64,000 nucleotides of DNA from Chromobotia macracanthus (taxonomy: Eukaryota; Chordata; Actinopteri; Cypriniformes; Botiidae), in NCBI GenBank assembly GCA_036877525.1, contig JAZGTH010000035.1, forward strand, positions 3,090,501 through 3,154,500, written 5' to 3'. Positions 54,301 to 59,234 of the stretch are shown here, piece by piece (within the stretch, counting starts at the first letter, position 1; each line of letters opens with the position of its first letter). The position numbers and the translations under genes are program-made. The notes beneath the pieces were generated by a model that made no database searches, had not been told where the DNA came from, and worked only from the letters and a program-made list of their open reading frames with translations.

Positions 54301-55463
54301 GTTAGTTTCATTTTATTGTTTTTAACCATTTTGGACAATTTTAGTTTCACTATTGTTCACTAGTTTTAATTTTTACATTGGCCTGCACGATTAATCATTT
54401 TTAAATCATAATCGCAATTTGAAAGTGTGCGATTTTCAAATCGCAAAAGCTGCCATTATTTAGAATAAGGACTATCAAATATGGTAACAAGCATCCATGT
54501 ATTCCTTGACAGCTTCCGGTGCATTTTACATTTGCCATATTACATATTACATTTACATTTTAACCAAGAGGAGGCATTTTAACACTGCATGTGCTGATTT
54601 GGCTAAACACTATTTGGAAAAGATGAGCGCGAGCAGCAATTCAACTCCGCAAAAAAGCATCTGCAGACGAGCAAAGTTAAAAAGTGTAAGATTTTATTTA
54701 TATTTGTTAATTTAACTTTATTCAAGATACTGTAGTTTTTTTAATGTTTTTTATTTTCTTAATTTGTCATGACATGTTTGTTTTGCATCATGCCACAATG
54801 TTTAAGTGGTGTTAAATAAACAGTAGCACAGTGTTATAATCTATATAAATATTATGCTTGGTCTTTCTTTGATGATGTTAAAATTACCACAGCAAAAAAC
54901 CACAGCAAACCACTTTTTTAAATAATAGTAAATCGCAATGCAAATTGCAATTTTGGTCAGCAAAATCGCAATTCGATTTTTTCTCCAAATTGTGCAGCCC
55001 TATTTTATCTACCTAAAATAACACACTATACTTAATCAGAAACAACAACACTCAGAATAATATCAGTTTAGGTTAATATGTCAAACTCACTTTAACCATC
55101 ATCAATGCTTGAGAATCTGTTCAGCTAGGAATATAGGTACAATCTCATAGGGTACTTTTAATCATGCAGAACGTCTACTACTTCCTGTCATGCCCAGATC
55201 CATCTGTGTGCACACTGACAACAAGTCTTCTAAAGCATACTCTCCACAGTTGATCACAAACTACATTCAAACTTACACACCCAGTCAATATAGAGTAAAT
55301 TAATCTAGATTAGATCAGATACAAAGCATGTGAAATAAGGCAAAGTTTTCACCTGTTCCTTGACGGAGGCCAGGATGCTGGTGGCAGTGCTATCAGACTC
55401 CATGCAGTGAAGGGCTGGCACTGCACCTTCTTGGGCATTTGGGCTTGGCTTTGGGGCTAGCAT
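22960..55463 (-). CDS. pkp4: Plakophilin-4 (p0071), whole gene span, 21 coding exons
   Basis: An armadillo protein of the p120-catenin family that acts at adherens junctions/desmosomes and in Rho-linked cytoskeletal control. The 21 exons, all with AG/GT borders and matching phases, give 1152 aa (mammalian PKP4 is about 1190). Order: N-terminal coiled coil (about 32-70: 'ASVKEQ', 'ERLTRELEVERQIVANQLERC'), a Ser/Tyr/Pro-rich region (about 75-480) with 'MNSYSDSGYQ', 'NRAMRR'-like 'GRAMRRV' and 'ASYASQHSQ', armadillo repeats (about 487-970) with a basic insert 'CWGRKRRKKS', a tail from about 970, and a PDZ ligand 'SPDSWV' at the end. The 'SSTEKSFPWRS'-like exon and the N-terminal coiled coil separate it from ARVCF, and the C-terminal 'YPGSPDSWV' fits PKP4 rather than delta-catenin, from memory. 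CTNND2 is the next best alternative. Confidence 0.9.
23739..23812 (-). CDS. pkp4: pkp4 coding exon 20
   Basis: Acceptor 'atttttcaag|gtt', donor 'agtcag|gtaaga', phase 0. 74 nt. Encodes 'SAKQAQFCMGPYTSPSREGS' and 'RRSQ'. Similar position and 'SSPxRExxRR' core as in mammals. Confidence 0.88.
24010..24141 (-). CDS. pkp4: pkp4 coding exon 19
   Basis: Acceptor 'tttttctgtag|cgg', donor 'cattcag|gtaaga', phase 1. Encodes 'GSTTSSPAMLGIKERHSSNQ' and 'MQFYNYQAENSINKN', parallel to 'GSTSSSPALLGIRD...MQYYNSQ' in mammals. 132 nt, in-frame cassette. Confidence 0.92.
24309..24397. repeat. (CA)n microsatellite, about 44 units
   Basis: An uninterrupted 'ac' array in pkp4 intron 18. The reverse strand reads a polyCys/Val open frame, which is not a gene. 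Confidence 0.98.
24539..24650 (-). CDS. pkp4: pkp4 coding exon 18
   Basis: Acceptor 'tttgtgcag|gac', donor 'acacag|gttaga', phase 1. Encodes 'DGWNQNHFLTPITTLERERF' and 'QPTLPSTTASPVHH'. The 'DGWNQNHF' start is diagnostic of this tail. A long CA repeat lies about 140 bp into the next intron. Confidence 0.95.
24736..24826 (-). CDS. pkp4: pkp4 coding exon 17: last armadillo repeat
   Basis: Acceptor 'tgggttag|cag', donor 'agaag|gtaagc', phase 0. Encodes 'RYSMKVVKAAAQVLNGLWQY' and 'DLRTIYKK'. The acceptor is a tandem TAG-CAG, so a second 3' site three bases on would remove one serine. Confidence 0.95.
24969..25161 (-). CDS. pkp4: pkp4 coding exon 16
   Basis: Acceptor 'gaatttcag|gta', donor 'gagag|gtgaat', phase 2. 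Encodes 'KYAMRDLVNRLPGG', 'VAAICCTLHEVTSRNMENAK' and 'KLVNITKGRGE'. Confidence 0.97.
25303..25453 (-). CDS. pkp4: pkp4 coding exon 15
   Basis: Acceptor 'ccgtctgcag|ttt', donor 'attg|gtgaga', phase 1. Encodes 'FAAYIRAAVRKEKGLPILVE', 'VVCSIATALRNMALDVRN' and 'KELIG'. Confidence 0.97.
25721..25894 (-). CDS. pkp4: pkp4 coding exon 14
   Basis: Acceptor 'ttcatgtcag|tgg', donor 'tggaag|gtagga', phase 0. Encodes 'WDGVGPIPGFTKSPKGAEML', 'VVKPYLNLLAESSNPATLEG' and 'AGSLQNLSAGNWK'. Confidence 0.97.
26557..26742 (-). CDS. pkp4: pkp4 coding exon 13, with basic insert
   Basis: Acceptor 'ctgacgcag|att', donor 'gagcag|gtaaga', phase 0. Encodes 'VENCICTLRNLSYRLELEVP' then the loop 'NCWGRKRRKKSLQKEQ'. The basic run corresponds to the lysine-rich insert of the p120-family armadillo domain, proposed as a nuclear-localisation-like signal in relatives. 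Confidence 0.96.
26830..26947 (-). CDS. pkp4: pkp4 coding exon 12
   Basis: Acceptor 'gttgctatag|gaac', donor 'agcaag|gtacac', phase 0. Encodes 'NLSSAGEEARKRMRCCEGL' and 'SLLYVIKACVSTSDFDSK'. Confidence 0.97.
26990..27960. other. pkp4 intron 11, nothing recognised
   Basis: AT-rich intron sequence, with runs of 'ttta'/'aata' around 27120-27220. No exon or named repeat seen. Confidence 0.4.
27972..28155 (-). CDS. pkp4: pkp4 coding exon 11
   Basis: Acceptor 'catacatgtgtag'-like 'gtatgtgtag|gtg', donor 'ctcag|gtaaca', phase 2. Encodes 'VLWNLSSCESIKMAIIRDAL', 'TNTVIIPHSGW' and 'SSLVLRNTTGCLR'. It follows a 5-kb intron holding the second DIRS element and Tc1 copy B. Confidence 0.97.
28390..28860 (+). 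pseudogene. DIRS reverse transcriptase (3' half)
   Basis: Reads 'FRGEAYRYQVLPFGLALSPCTF' in one frame, then 'GIRIMNYIDDWLVMASL' with the catalytic Y-I-D-D, a TGA just after, then 'RLRLNPKKNMLSLVQRTTFL' and 'IQKLLGLMAAATNVIPLGL'. The open part from 28580 lacks a natural start. The conserved box order is that of DIRS RT. Confidence 0.85.
28970..29270 (+). pseudogene. DIRS RNase H remnant
   Basis: The N-part 'VLTTDTSLTGWGAV' carries the first catalytic Asp region; after a frameshift, 'ALKHFLPHLKGQHVLVCTDN' and 'TTVVSYLKHQGG' give the later acidic box 'TDN'. Together they are the DIRS RNase H module; not functional. Confidence 0.75.
29700..30485 (+). pseudogene. DIRS tyrosine recombinase
   Basis: N-terminal pieces 'VETILSSRAPSTRRLCALKW' and 'VLEFLQECLSAGLAPVTLKV' lie in different frames. 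The C-terminal open piece (30222-30485) reads 'LGIRVHSTRGVESSKAL' with the H-x-x-R box, 'GASLSDVCAAAGWSFP' and 'TFIKFYSLDL' with the candidate nucleophile tyrosine. This is a lambda-integrase-like recombinase of the kind that integrates DIRS DNA circles. Frameshifts inactivate it. Confidence 0.8.
30880..31015 (-). mobile_element. Tc1-like end fragment, inverted relative to 5028
   Basis: 'aaaaaactgagacagactaaatccag' and 'cagcgtctccaagacacttgaagaaacctgcc' are the inverse of 53400-53470; then 'ctcctactaacactacaacaaaagataaataacttgcttaaaaccatttttgggtgt' matches 5238-5295 directly. Confidence 0.5.
31075..31215 (-). repeat. Dispersed noncoding repeat, copy (inverted)
   Basis: 'aagtgacatacttctttctgccagttggtggcgctatgattgtgactcacaatagcc' is the reverse of the 'ggctattgtgagtcacagtcatagcgccaccaactggcagaaggaag' module. 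Confidence 0.65.
31700..33019 (-). mobile_element. Tc1/mariner element, copy B
   Basis: Flanked by TA (31698-31699, 33020-33021) and inserted in a TA-rich stretch of pkp4 intron 10. Long inverted ends begin 'caaccccaaatcagaaaaagttggg', the same as copy A. Transposase on the - strand. Internal deletion relative to copy A. Confidence 0.95.
31968..32759 (-). pseudogene. Tc1 transposase, stop at codon 3 and internal deletion (copy B)
   Basis: The start at 32759-32757 reads M-G-stop: the third codon is TGA (32753-32751) where copy A has CGA, a typical CpG decay. Downstream the HTH region is open, but about 60 codons (from 'VRKGQ' to 'RKPYVNSVQK') are missing relative to copy A, removing the second DNA-binding half. 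The catalytic boxes 'WLDES', 'FQQDNAKPHSA' and 'DLSPTENVW' are all present. Not translatable as an active enzyme. Confidence 0.92.
33198..33411 (-). CDS. pkp4: pkp4 coding exon 10: armadillo repeats 2-3
   Basis: Acceptor 'catgttttgcag|gtg', donor 'gtcacag|gtaaga', phase 1. Encodes 'LGGLKHLVDLLDHKVLEV', 'ACGALRNLVYG' and 'GGIPALLRLLRMTVDTEIRE'. About 180 bp from the Tc1 copy B in the next intron. Confidence 0.97.
33743..33875 (-). CDS. pkp4: pkp4 coding exon 9: first armadillo repeat
   Basis: Acceptor 'gtgtttgtag|aga', donor 'gcagag|gtaagc', phase 0. Encodes 'EFAWRDPEMPEVINMLQHQF' and 'VQANAAAYLQHMCYGDNRIK', the classic first repeat of p120-family proteins. Confidence 0.96.
34562..34766 (-). 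CDS. pkp4: pkp4 coding exon 8
   Basis: Acceptor 'tggtttag|gtg', donor 'ccaag|gtagag', phase 2. Encodes 'VGNLQRRSSQRTNMTYQRSN', 'YALNAIYTEPYR' and 'SPSIDSIQKDP', the run-in to the armadillo domain. Confidence 0.95.
35090..36410 (-). mobile_element. Second Tc1-family element, degraded
   Basis: A different family from copies A and B. Transposase remnant on the - strand, in pkp4 intron 7. Exact inverted ends were not found; limits estimated from the extent of coding similarity and AT-rich flanks. Confidence 0.7.
35135..35949 (-). pseudogene. Tc1-like transposase remnant
   Basis: Reads, 5' to 3' on the - strand, 'TKNPMVTLSELQRSC' (HTH region), 'IFWSDETKIELFG' (first Asp), 'VKHGGGSIVLWGCF', 'FQHDNVCPKHTAKTTQEWV' (second Asp), then after a frameshift 'WPSQSPDLTPIEHLWRDLK' (Glu). 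All three catalytic acids are recognisable but spread over at least three frames. Confidence 0.9.
36415..37085. mobile_element. Probable hAT-like MITE
   Basis: The ends are inverted: 'cagtagtgggcacag' on the left and 'ctgtgtacaccactg' on the right. Sub-terminal 'ggtgcccctgcccttttt' and 'cctgcccctaaagagg' on the two sides. Noncoding AT-rich centre. Confidence 0.5.
37150..37625 (+). repeat. Dispersed noncoding repeat, copy
   Basis: 'cccaagtcgcttcaaacttggtcag', 'gatattgaagatactaaattgtgaagggattcttgatatc', 'agtgttgccatggc', 'cagtcatagtgccaccaactggcaacaggaag', ending 'tagtgcttgggcccatcatcgctgcatttttagctatattt'. The ending is the inverse of the opening seen at 22125 and 50066. Confidence 0.7.
37966..38157 (-). 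CDS. pkp4: pkp4 coding exon 7
   Basis: Acceptor 'gtcatcag|gtg', donor 'cctttg|gtaagc', phase 1. Encodes 'VRASYASQHSQVGTDLRS' and 'HIRPIYEHHTLERPLYQS'. 192 nt, in-frame cassette. Confidence 0.93.
38500..39480. other. pkp4 intron 6, nothing firm recognised
   Basis: Between coding exons 6 and 7. AT-rich, with short TA-rich runs near 38630 and 38800-38840. No gene or named repeat seen. Confidence 0.4.
40120..40615 (-). CDS. pkp4: pkp4 coding exon 6 (largest)
   Basis: Acceptor 'catcttgcag|gtg', donor 'cacag|gtaagaa', phase 1. 496 nt, Ser/Thr/Pro-rich: 'GRAMRRVCSVPTRTQSP', 'SPARGSLQTVGSSYGSP', 'TSTTLPLVPKANSPYS', 'GMAAVPQHYRST', 'YERVVPWPDSLTG'. These are regularly placed homologues of the mammalian head domain. 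Probably phosphorylated in life; no domain fold expected. Confidence 0.95.
40988..41181 (-). CDS. pkp4: pkp4 coding exon 5
   Basis: Acceptor 'gtatcttag|ggt', donor 'ggacag|gtacag', phase 0. Contains 'QMNSYSDSGYQDAGSYY' and 'RNSRAEGQTAGQ', both signature segments of PKP4. Confidence 0.95.
41745..41858 (-). CDS. pkp4: pkp4 coding exon 4
   Basis: Acceptor 'ttctgtag|at', donor 'gtgagg|gtctgt', phase 1. 114 nt. Encodes 'DASLCGDVKSPVTDN' to 'RSEGEQSLYSPDKSE'. The 'LYSPxxxSxxESEG' core matches mammalian PKP4. Length divisible by three, so it could be skipped without a frameshift. Confidence 0.9.
41860..42410. other. pkp4 intron 3, first part, nothing recognised
   Basis: Unique-looking intronic sequence without open frames of interest. 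Confidence 0.35.
42415..42800 (+). repeat. Dispersed noncoding repeat, copy
   Basis: 'gggcctaagcatcaaggtgctgg', 'cagccctattgttttcttggtgctcggtagcgccccctgg', 'acagtcatagcaccaccaactagcag', 'tatccaagtcgtttcagacttgg', 'gaggatgctaaattgcgaatgg'. Same module order as copies 1 and 37150. Confidence 0.75.
43026..43052. repeat. Poly-A run
   Basis: About 26 A residues in pkp4 intron 3, roughly 80 bp from the microexon (43135-43169). No adjacent retrocopy recognised. Confidence 0.95.
43135..43169 (-). CDS. pkp4: pkp4 coding exon 3 (35-nt microexon)
   Basis: Acceptor 'ttttgtttcag|ctc', donor 'ctgcag|gtatga'. Completes 'SSSEKSLPWRSA', equal to the 'STEKSFPWRS' motif of mammalian PKP4. Only 35 nt, phase 2 in and phase 1 out, so skipping it would shift the frame. 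Confidence 0.93.
43170..45250. other. pkp4 intron 2, first part
   Basis: No exon or protein motif. AT-rich; a weak element-like boundary 'gtgcacatacttttggccatagtgta' near 44695-44720 may be one end of a Tc1-like MITE, but no partner was found. Confidence 0.35.
45257..45420 (+). mobile_element. tRNA-headed SINE
   Basis: The head 'ctcctgtagctcagtggtagagcattgcgttagcggcgcaagaggtcgtgggttcgattccc' has a full A box (TAGCTCAGTGG) and B box (GGTTCGATTCC). The anticodon arm TTGCG-ttagcgg-CGCAA would read AGC (alanine-like). The acceptor arm does not close, and the tail 'gtaagtcgctttggataaaagcgtctgccaaatgcataaatgtaatgtaa' follows, so it is a SINE, not a tRNA gene. Confidence 0.9.
46085..46584. mobile_element. 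hAT-like MITE
   Basis: Ends 'tagggctgcccccaactaa' and the inverse of 'agctagggggcagct'. Sub-terminal 'ctggtagtcgacgaacagtcg' and 'cgactaacagactaatt...ttcgactaccgattactc' are also inverted. Noncoding. Confidence 0.7.
46878..46990 (-). CDS. pkp4: pkp4 coding exon 2: coiled coil
   Basis: Acceptor 'gtgtatag|gag', donor 'ggcag|gtacac', phase 2. Encodes residues 38-75: 'ELQFERLTRELEVERQIVAN' and 'QLERCRLGSESPGAASG'. Very close to the mammalian coiled-coil exon. The preceding intron is 8.4 kb. Confidence 0.95.
47000..47880. other. pkp4 intron 1 near exon 2; nothing recognised
   Basis: No gene signal. A short stretch near 47320-47400 ('ggtgctcaggcccgaaaaaaatctt') resembles an end of the dispersed noncoding family. 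Confidence 0.35.
47885..48430 (-). mobile_element. LINE 3' end fragment
   Basis: The - strand reads 'RFRTFMAKTGRLRISFFPQA' and 'IRHLNMD', resembling the C-terminal basic tail of fish LINE ORF2 proteins, preceded by 'GEIQCFSYDPGNFLHWGC'. The + strand end 'gtcaagagtcaagatttatttgtcacatac' looks like the element's 3' tail. Class not resolved. Confidence 0.45.
48795..50110 (-). repeat. Dispersed noncoding repeat, long diverged copy
   Basis: 'gtgacacactccctactgccagttgttggcacaataactgacttacaatagcc' (48925-48980) is the inverse module. It is followed by 'taccaaatttcgtgcaaatcggacaaac'-type stretches (near 49170 and 49800, and again near 50240) and ends with 'tatagctgaaagcagcaattacagggtcaagccc' (50066-50100). 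It may be two adjacent copies. Confidence 0.5.
50281..50520 (+). repeat. LINE/SINE tail-containing repeat
   Basis: 'acatttattcatttagcagacgtttttttatccaaagcgacttacaa' matches 15380-15437; the next about 180 bp ('taagaaccaacaagccaag...cagaaggttt...acaggtgtgttttgag') appears to belong to the same element. Confidence 0.6.
51345..51500 (-). repeat. Dispersed noncoding repeat, copy (inverted)
   Basis: 'ttttaagtgacacatttcctgtttccagttagtggcgctatgaccgtgactcaaaatggtcatatcaatgtcataagcccacc' is the inverse of the gcgccacca module. Confidence 0.7.
51540..52440 (+). mobile_element. hAT element, internal fragment with left end
   Basis: The left end starts 'aggatgcaccaatccgaatcc'; a diverged counterpart ('ttggttcgggattggtaaatgctggtatcgg') lies at 53140-53170, so the element may extend to about 53175. 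Contains a transposase fragment at 51746-52440. Confidence 0.65.
51746..52440 (+). pseudogene. hAT transposase fragment (ZBED-like)
   Basis: One open stretch of 146 codons to 52186: 'VHVILRDNASNMKKAMDELG' (catalytic Asp region), 'LGCVAHSLVVNEGFL', 'VEHFKHSPLAHSRLEDIQCE' and 'LQQDVKTRWNSTYYMIQS'. These are the RNase-H-like core motifs of hAT transposases and of the host ZBED genes derived from them. A frameshift follows ('KKIVIVLSPFEKL' in another frame), and the BED finger and C-terminal dimerisation domain are not intact. Judged a dead transposon. Confidence 0.85.
53190..53520 (+). mobile_element. Tc1-like end fragment
   Basis: 'acacccaaaaatggttttaagcaagttatttatatcttttgtt' and 'cttcaagtgtcttggagacgctgccacagtttttctggatttagtctgtctcag' match the copies at 5028-5335 and 30880-31015 in part. 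'acaccctttggttaaaacctattg' between them also recalls a Tc1 transposase tail. Confidence 0.55.
53530..54170. other. Unique, more GC-rich block in pkp4 intron 1
   Basis: No repeat signature. It contains pyrimidine tracts ('cccctctcctctttctgtttctttag') and stretches without AT runs. It could hold an alternative first exon or enhancer of pkp4, but no splice-bounded coding segment was identified. Confidence 0.3.
54379..55002. mobile_element. hAT-like nonautonomous element
   Basis: Ends 'ggcctgcacgattaatcattttt' and the inverse of 'tccaaattgtgcagcccta'; sub-terminal 'aatcgcaatttg...aaatcgcaa' repeats on both sides. Similar ends to the element at 60410-62254. No intact gene. Confidence 0.7.
55353..55463 (-). 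CDS. pkp4: pkp4 coding exon 1
   Basis: Encodes residues 1-37, 'MLAPKPSPNAQ' to 'ILASVKEQ'. The exon probably begins at 55468, after acceptor 'ggtgacag|gagga', so the 5' UTR is mainly in an unseen upstream exon. Donor 'acag|gtgaaaac', phase 0. An inner Met at residue 21 ('CMESDSTATS') could also start translation; the 'ESDSTATSILASVKEQ' segment parallels the region before the coiled coil in mammalian PKP4. Confidence 0.85.
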
Positions 55464-55469
55464 TCCTCC

Positions 55470-56590
55470 TGTCACCACACAACAAAAGCCCTATTACTCA
55501 CACATACTTGTGGAAATGCTTTCTCACCACACAAAAAGGCATCCTTTCCCACACACCAATTAAAAATAAAATAATGAAATGTTTTAGGAAAACTACCATA
55601 GAGTATACCTGATTGATAGATATTTAATAAAAAAAAGTGTAATTTTTACTTACAAGCATGTAATTTAAAAATACAAACTTCATATATGCTCCCATGCATC
55701 CAAAAACCTCCAGAACAGTTGCCCGCTAGACTATTATAAATGTTTTTAAAATACATTTTATAAACTGAGGAAAAAGTACACTTTTTATAGATATTATGCC
55801 CCATACACACATGCAGTGAGTTTATCATTTAGTGTTGCTAGTCTCTGTGCTGTAAAGTTCCTTGTGGGCATTCCCACAGCTATTGCTATAATGATTTTGG
55901 TGGACTGGACATCTGGCTATATCTTTAGAAAATTTGATCAGAGGAGATGCACTTATGGAAAACAATATTAGAATAAGCTGACAATGAATTTTTTTTCTCA
56001 CTAAAATCTATCATTCTGCTGTGAAGAGTGTTATAAATAACAGCAGTGCTCAATGCATTAAAATCATTAACCAGATGAACCTATCAACGTAGGACTCAAA
56101 CTTACTCATCCTTATTTAATATCAAATTCACCTGCCCAAAGGACAAGCACATTTCAGTACGTAATGTTGTGCCCTTTCAGTGACATAGGCAACAGCAATG
56201 GTATGGACGTAAATTTCTAGTTAAAATAGAGGAAAAAACAGGGCAATGCCAAAAGTATCAACATTCCGGCCTTGTAAGATTGGGTTAGCTAAATTAGTGA
56301 GTCTACTTAAAAAAAAAAAAAGAATGATAGTGACAGCCATGTGACAGTGAGAAAACAGTGCTTTTTAATGCGTAATTAATGTGTTATGTTCATGCAAAGC
56401 TAAAACTAGCATGAAAACTAAACTGACATTAATGATGCACTGTTTGTCAAATGTCAAAATTAACTTGACATATCGTGTTAAAGACACAGCACTCATGCAT
56501 GGAATGCTAAAAAAAAAAGTGATATGTGGGTGTAATGAACATGACAACAAATAGTAGGTCTAGCACATTTTATATAGAAAAACTTAAAAT
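55470..56590. other. Upstream of pkp4 coding exon 1; nothing firm recognised
   Basis: No other pkp4 exon could be recognised; open frames have no motif. An A-rich run at 56308-56322. Confidence 0.4.
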
Positions 56591-57164
56591 GCATTCAGCC
56601 AGCCCCTATGGAGTGTTTTTGTTGTCGATTATTAAAAGTAATTGCAAATTGCATTTACAAATGCATTTTCTATTTGTGGTTGTAAAAGTTGTGACAATTC
56701 AAATGCAAATGCAAATTGTTTGCATTTTTGTTTACACAAACATACAATGTCTGTCAAATTTCAAATGAAAATGCAAAGTCCATTTGCAAACGCATTTCCC
56801 ATATCTTACAAGTTGCATCCCTATCATATTTAAATTGCAATAGCAATTACCAGTTTGCCATTTCATTTCCTTGGTGTTGCGTACCGAGTCTGACAAAACT
56901 TAATAGCAATCGCAATTATCTTTGCATTTGTGTTTACGATGCCTTGCACACAAACCGGTCAGTGTCAGGGGTGGGACTGTACTAAGGGGCATGTTTGTGT
57001 TGGGAAGTGATGTCGACTCACAGTTGATGAACAAGTAGGGAAATACCAGGAACAGACAAATGTGCCGAATGCTTAAAACCTAAGGGTCCACTTAATGCTG
57101 TCACTAAATACTTCCCCTTCCCCTGCTTAAGTGTTCCCTCAAGTTTTGTTATGTGTTGTTACAA

Positions 57165-57790
57165 AGTACAACCCCAATTCACTCAGTCAACTCCCAATTC
57201 ACAAGTCACTCAGAAGTAAAGATGGGCAGAGGTTTACCAATTTGCAAAAAACTGTCTACAAATTGTATTGTGTACAATGCATTAAAAACACGCATGATTC
57301 TGTCTTGGAAATCACTGCATGGGCTCAGGAACACAAGATTCCACACAGATTCCACAAATCACTGTCTGTGAACACAGTTTGCCATGCTATCCATACATGC
57401 AGGTTAAAGTGCTATGATGCTAAAAACAAGCCATATGTATACACAATCCAGAAACGCCACTGTCTTCCAGAAACGGGCCAAAGCTAATTTAAAATGAACT
57501 GAGGCCAAGTGGAAAACTGTTCTGTGGTTAGAAATTTTTACATTTTGTTAGGAAATCATGGATGCCACATCTTTCAGACTAAAAAGGAGAGGGACTATCC
57601 AGCTTGTTATCAGTGCAGTTCACAAGCCTACAAGGGGTTATGGGGTTGCATTGGTGCCTATGGCATGGGCAGCTTACACATCTGGCAAGGCACCGTCAGC
57701 GCTGAAAGGTATATATAAGTTTCAGAACATACAATCCCATCCAGATGTTTTTCAGGGAAGGCCTTTCTATGGTGTTTTATTTATTTTTGT
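57165..57790 (+). pseudogene. Decayed Tc1-like transposase within the inverted-repeat element
   Basis: The start 'MGRGLPICKKL' at 57222 parallels 'MGRGSPVCQQI' of copy A. Then in shifting frames 'TAWAQEHKIPHRFHKSL', 'HTCRLKCYDAKNKPYVYTIQ' and 'RGYGVALVPMAW' correspond to successive regions. A 'tacaaccccaatt' just upstream resembles the start of the Tc1 inverted end. Far more diverged than copies A and B. Confidence 0.75.
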
Positions 57791-57820
57791 TGTTATTTTC
57801 GGTGGAAGTAAGTGCACTAT

Positions 57821-57890
57821 TTTGGGGCAGTTGTAGCCTACTGGTGAGTCTGCCTTGTAATCAGAAGGTTGCTGGTTTGCTTAAAGTAAT
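57821..57890 (+). repeat. tRNA-like SINE head fragment
   Basis: 'ggggcagttgtagcctactggtgagtctgccttgtaatcagaaggttgctggtttg' resembles a tRNA-derived SINE head with an A-box-like and a weakened B-box-like segment. It differs from the 45257 family. Tail not identified. Confidence 0.45.
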
Positions 57891-58429
57891 GCTTAATATA
57901 AACACTTAGGTAAGGGTGAGAGTTAACCCGTTTGTTAAAGAAATCCCTTGCCACAGGGATTTTCCTCTTAGGGATACCCTTACTTGAGGGTTTTAATGCA
58001 ACCGGGTCCTGATGTTCAGTTCATCACATTTCTGTCCTAACTGCTGACCTCAAAACTGCCAAAATGCAGTCAACTGTGAGTGATGTCACTTCCCAACACA
58101 AACATGTCCCATAGAATAGTCCCAAGCCTGACACTGATTGACAGATTTGTGTCCAAGGTATCGTAAATGCAAATGCAAAAAAAAATTGCGATTGCTTTTC
58201 TTATTTGGCACACTTAGTATGCGTTAATGCCATTACAATTTAAATGTGACAGGGTCGTAACACGTAAGGCATGGAAAATGCAATTGCAAATGGATGTTTT
58301 CATTTGAAATTTGGCAGAAATTGTATGTTAGTGTAAATGTAAATGCAAACAATTTGCATTGTGTCACAACTTTTACACCCACAAATAGAAAACGCAAATG
58401 CAAATTAGCTCCATAAGCCCCTACTAAAC

Positions 58430-59100
58430 ATGCAGGAAGCTGACTGCATGTTAACTTTTCTCAAGATTAGCAACACTAAAGGATAATATAGCAAACATAC
58501 CCATAATTCTCCGTCCATCATACAGACTACTAAACAGTAAACTGCCAGGGACACACTTAACGACTAGCTGAAACATTCTAAGGCTGTACTAAGGCTGTAC
58601 ACATTTTAAGACTGCTTCCACTGAATGGAGCAGATTCGGTCTTTGACAGTCAAAAAGAAGCACAAACCTAAAGACTGAGTCAGTGTAGTAAACCATGCAA
58701 TTAATGACTGGGCTTACTGCCCAACAAATGAATCTGTTGATTTATGTACTGACAATATAGCTCAACATCATAGCCATGCTTTGTCAGGTATAAATTCATA
58801 TACATAACATTTATGTACATAAAAATATGTACACAACAGTTAAAACCACAACACAAATTCAACAATTCATTATAAGTTTGTTTGGTTACCCCGCTATCTT
58901 TGTTTTCTATGGTCATAGTTGTCCGATTCTCCTTTTTATGATGGGCCATACATTTTTAATAACAGGCAGGTCTGGACTGCTGAGAGGCAGTCAAGCACGT
59001 CCCTTCTATGGTGTAAAGTGTCTACAAAACGACTTCGTTGTAGCATGTGCAGAATAAGACTTGTTGTCTTGCTTCCCACAAACAATATCATCTTGATGGC
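58430..59100. other. Spacer, nothing recognised
   Basis: No gene or repeat call; open frames without motif. Confidence 0.35.
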
Positions 59101-59109
59101 TGTATATGT

Positions 59110-59230
59110 TCAGTTAAATTACATTTATTTATATAGCGCCTTGTACAAGGCTGCATTGCTTCAAAGCAGCTTTACATAATGAAAAGAAAAACACAGAAAA
59201 CAGGAAAAAAACAGACTGTCAAACATGTTC
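59110..59230 (+). repeat. Short dispersed repeat
   Basis: 'aaattacatttatttatatagcgccttgtacaaggctgcattgcttcaaagcagctttacataatgaaaag' matches the pattern at 13160-13245. A-rich 3' end suggests retroposition. Confidence 0.6.
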
Positions 59231-59234
59231 AACG

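Larger units (their letters stand above)
56600..58425. mobile_element. DNA element with >400-bp inverted repeats
   Basis: Outer ends 'cccctatggag' (left) and 'ctccataagcccc' (right), then long arms about 56640-57030 and 58050-58405 in inverted order: 'atttgtggttgtaaaagttgtgac' pairs with 'gtcacaacttttacacccacaaat', and 'gcatgtttgtgttgggaagtgatgtcgactcacag' with 'tgtgagtgatgtcacttcccaacacaaacatg'. Arms are rich in 'aaatgcaaatgc' words. The centre holds a decayed Tc1-like transposase. Class not recognised. Confidence 0.8.
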
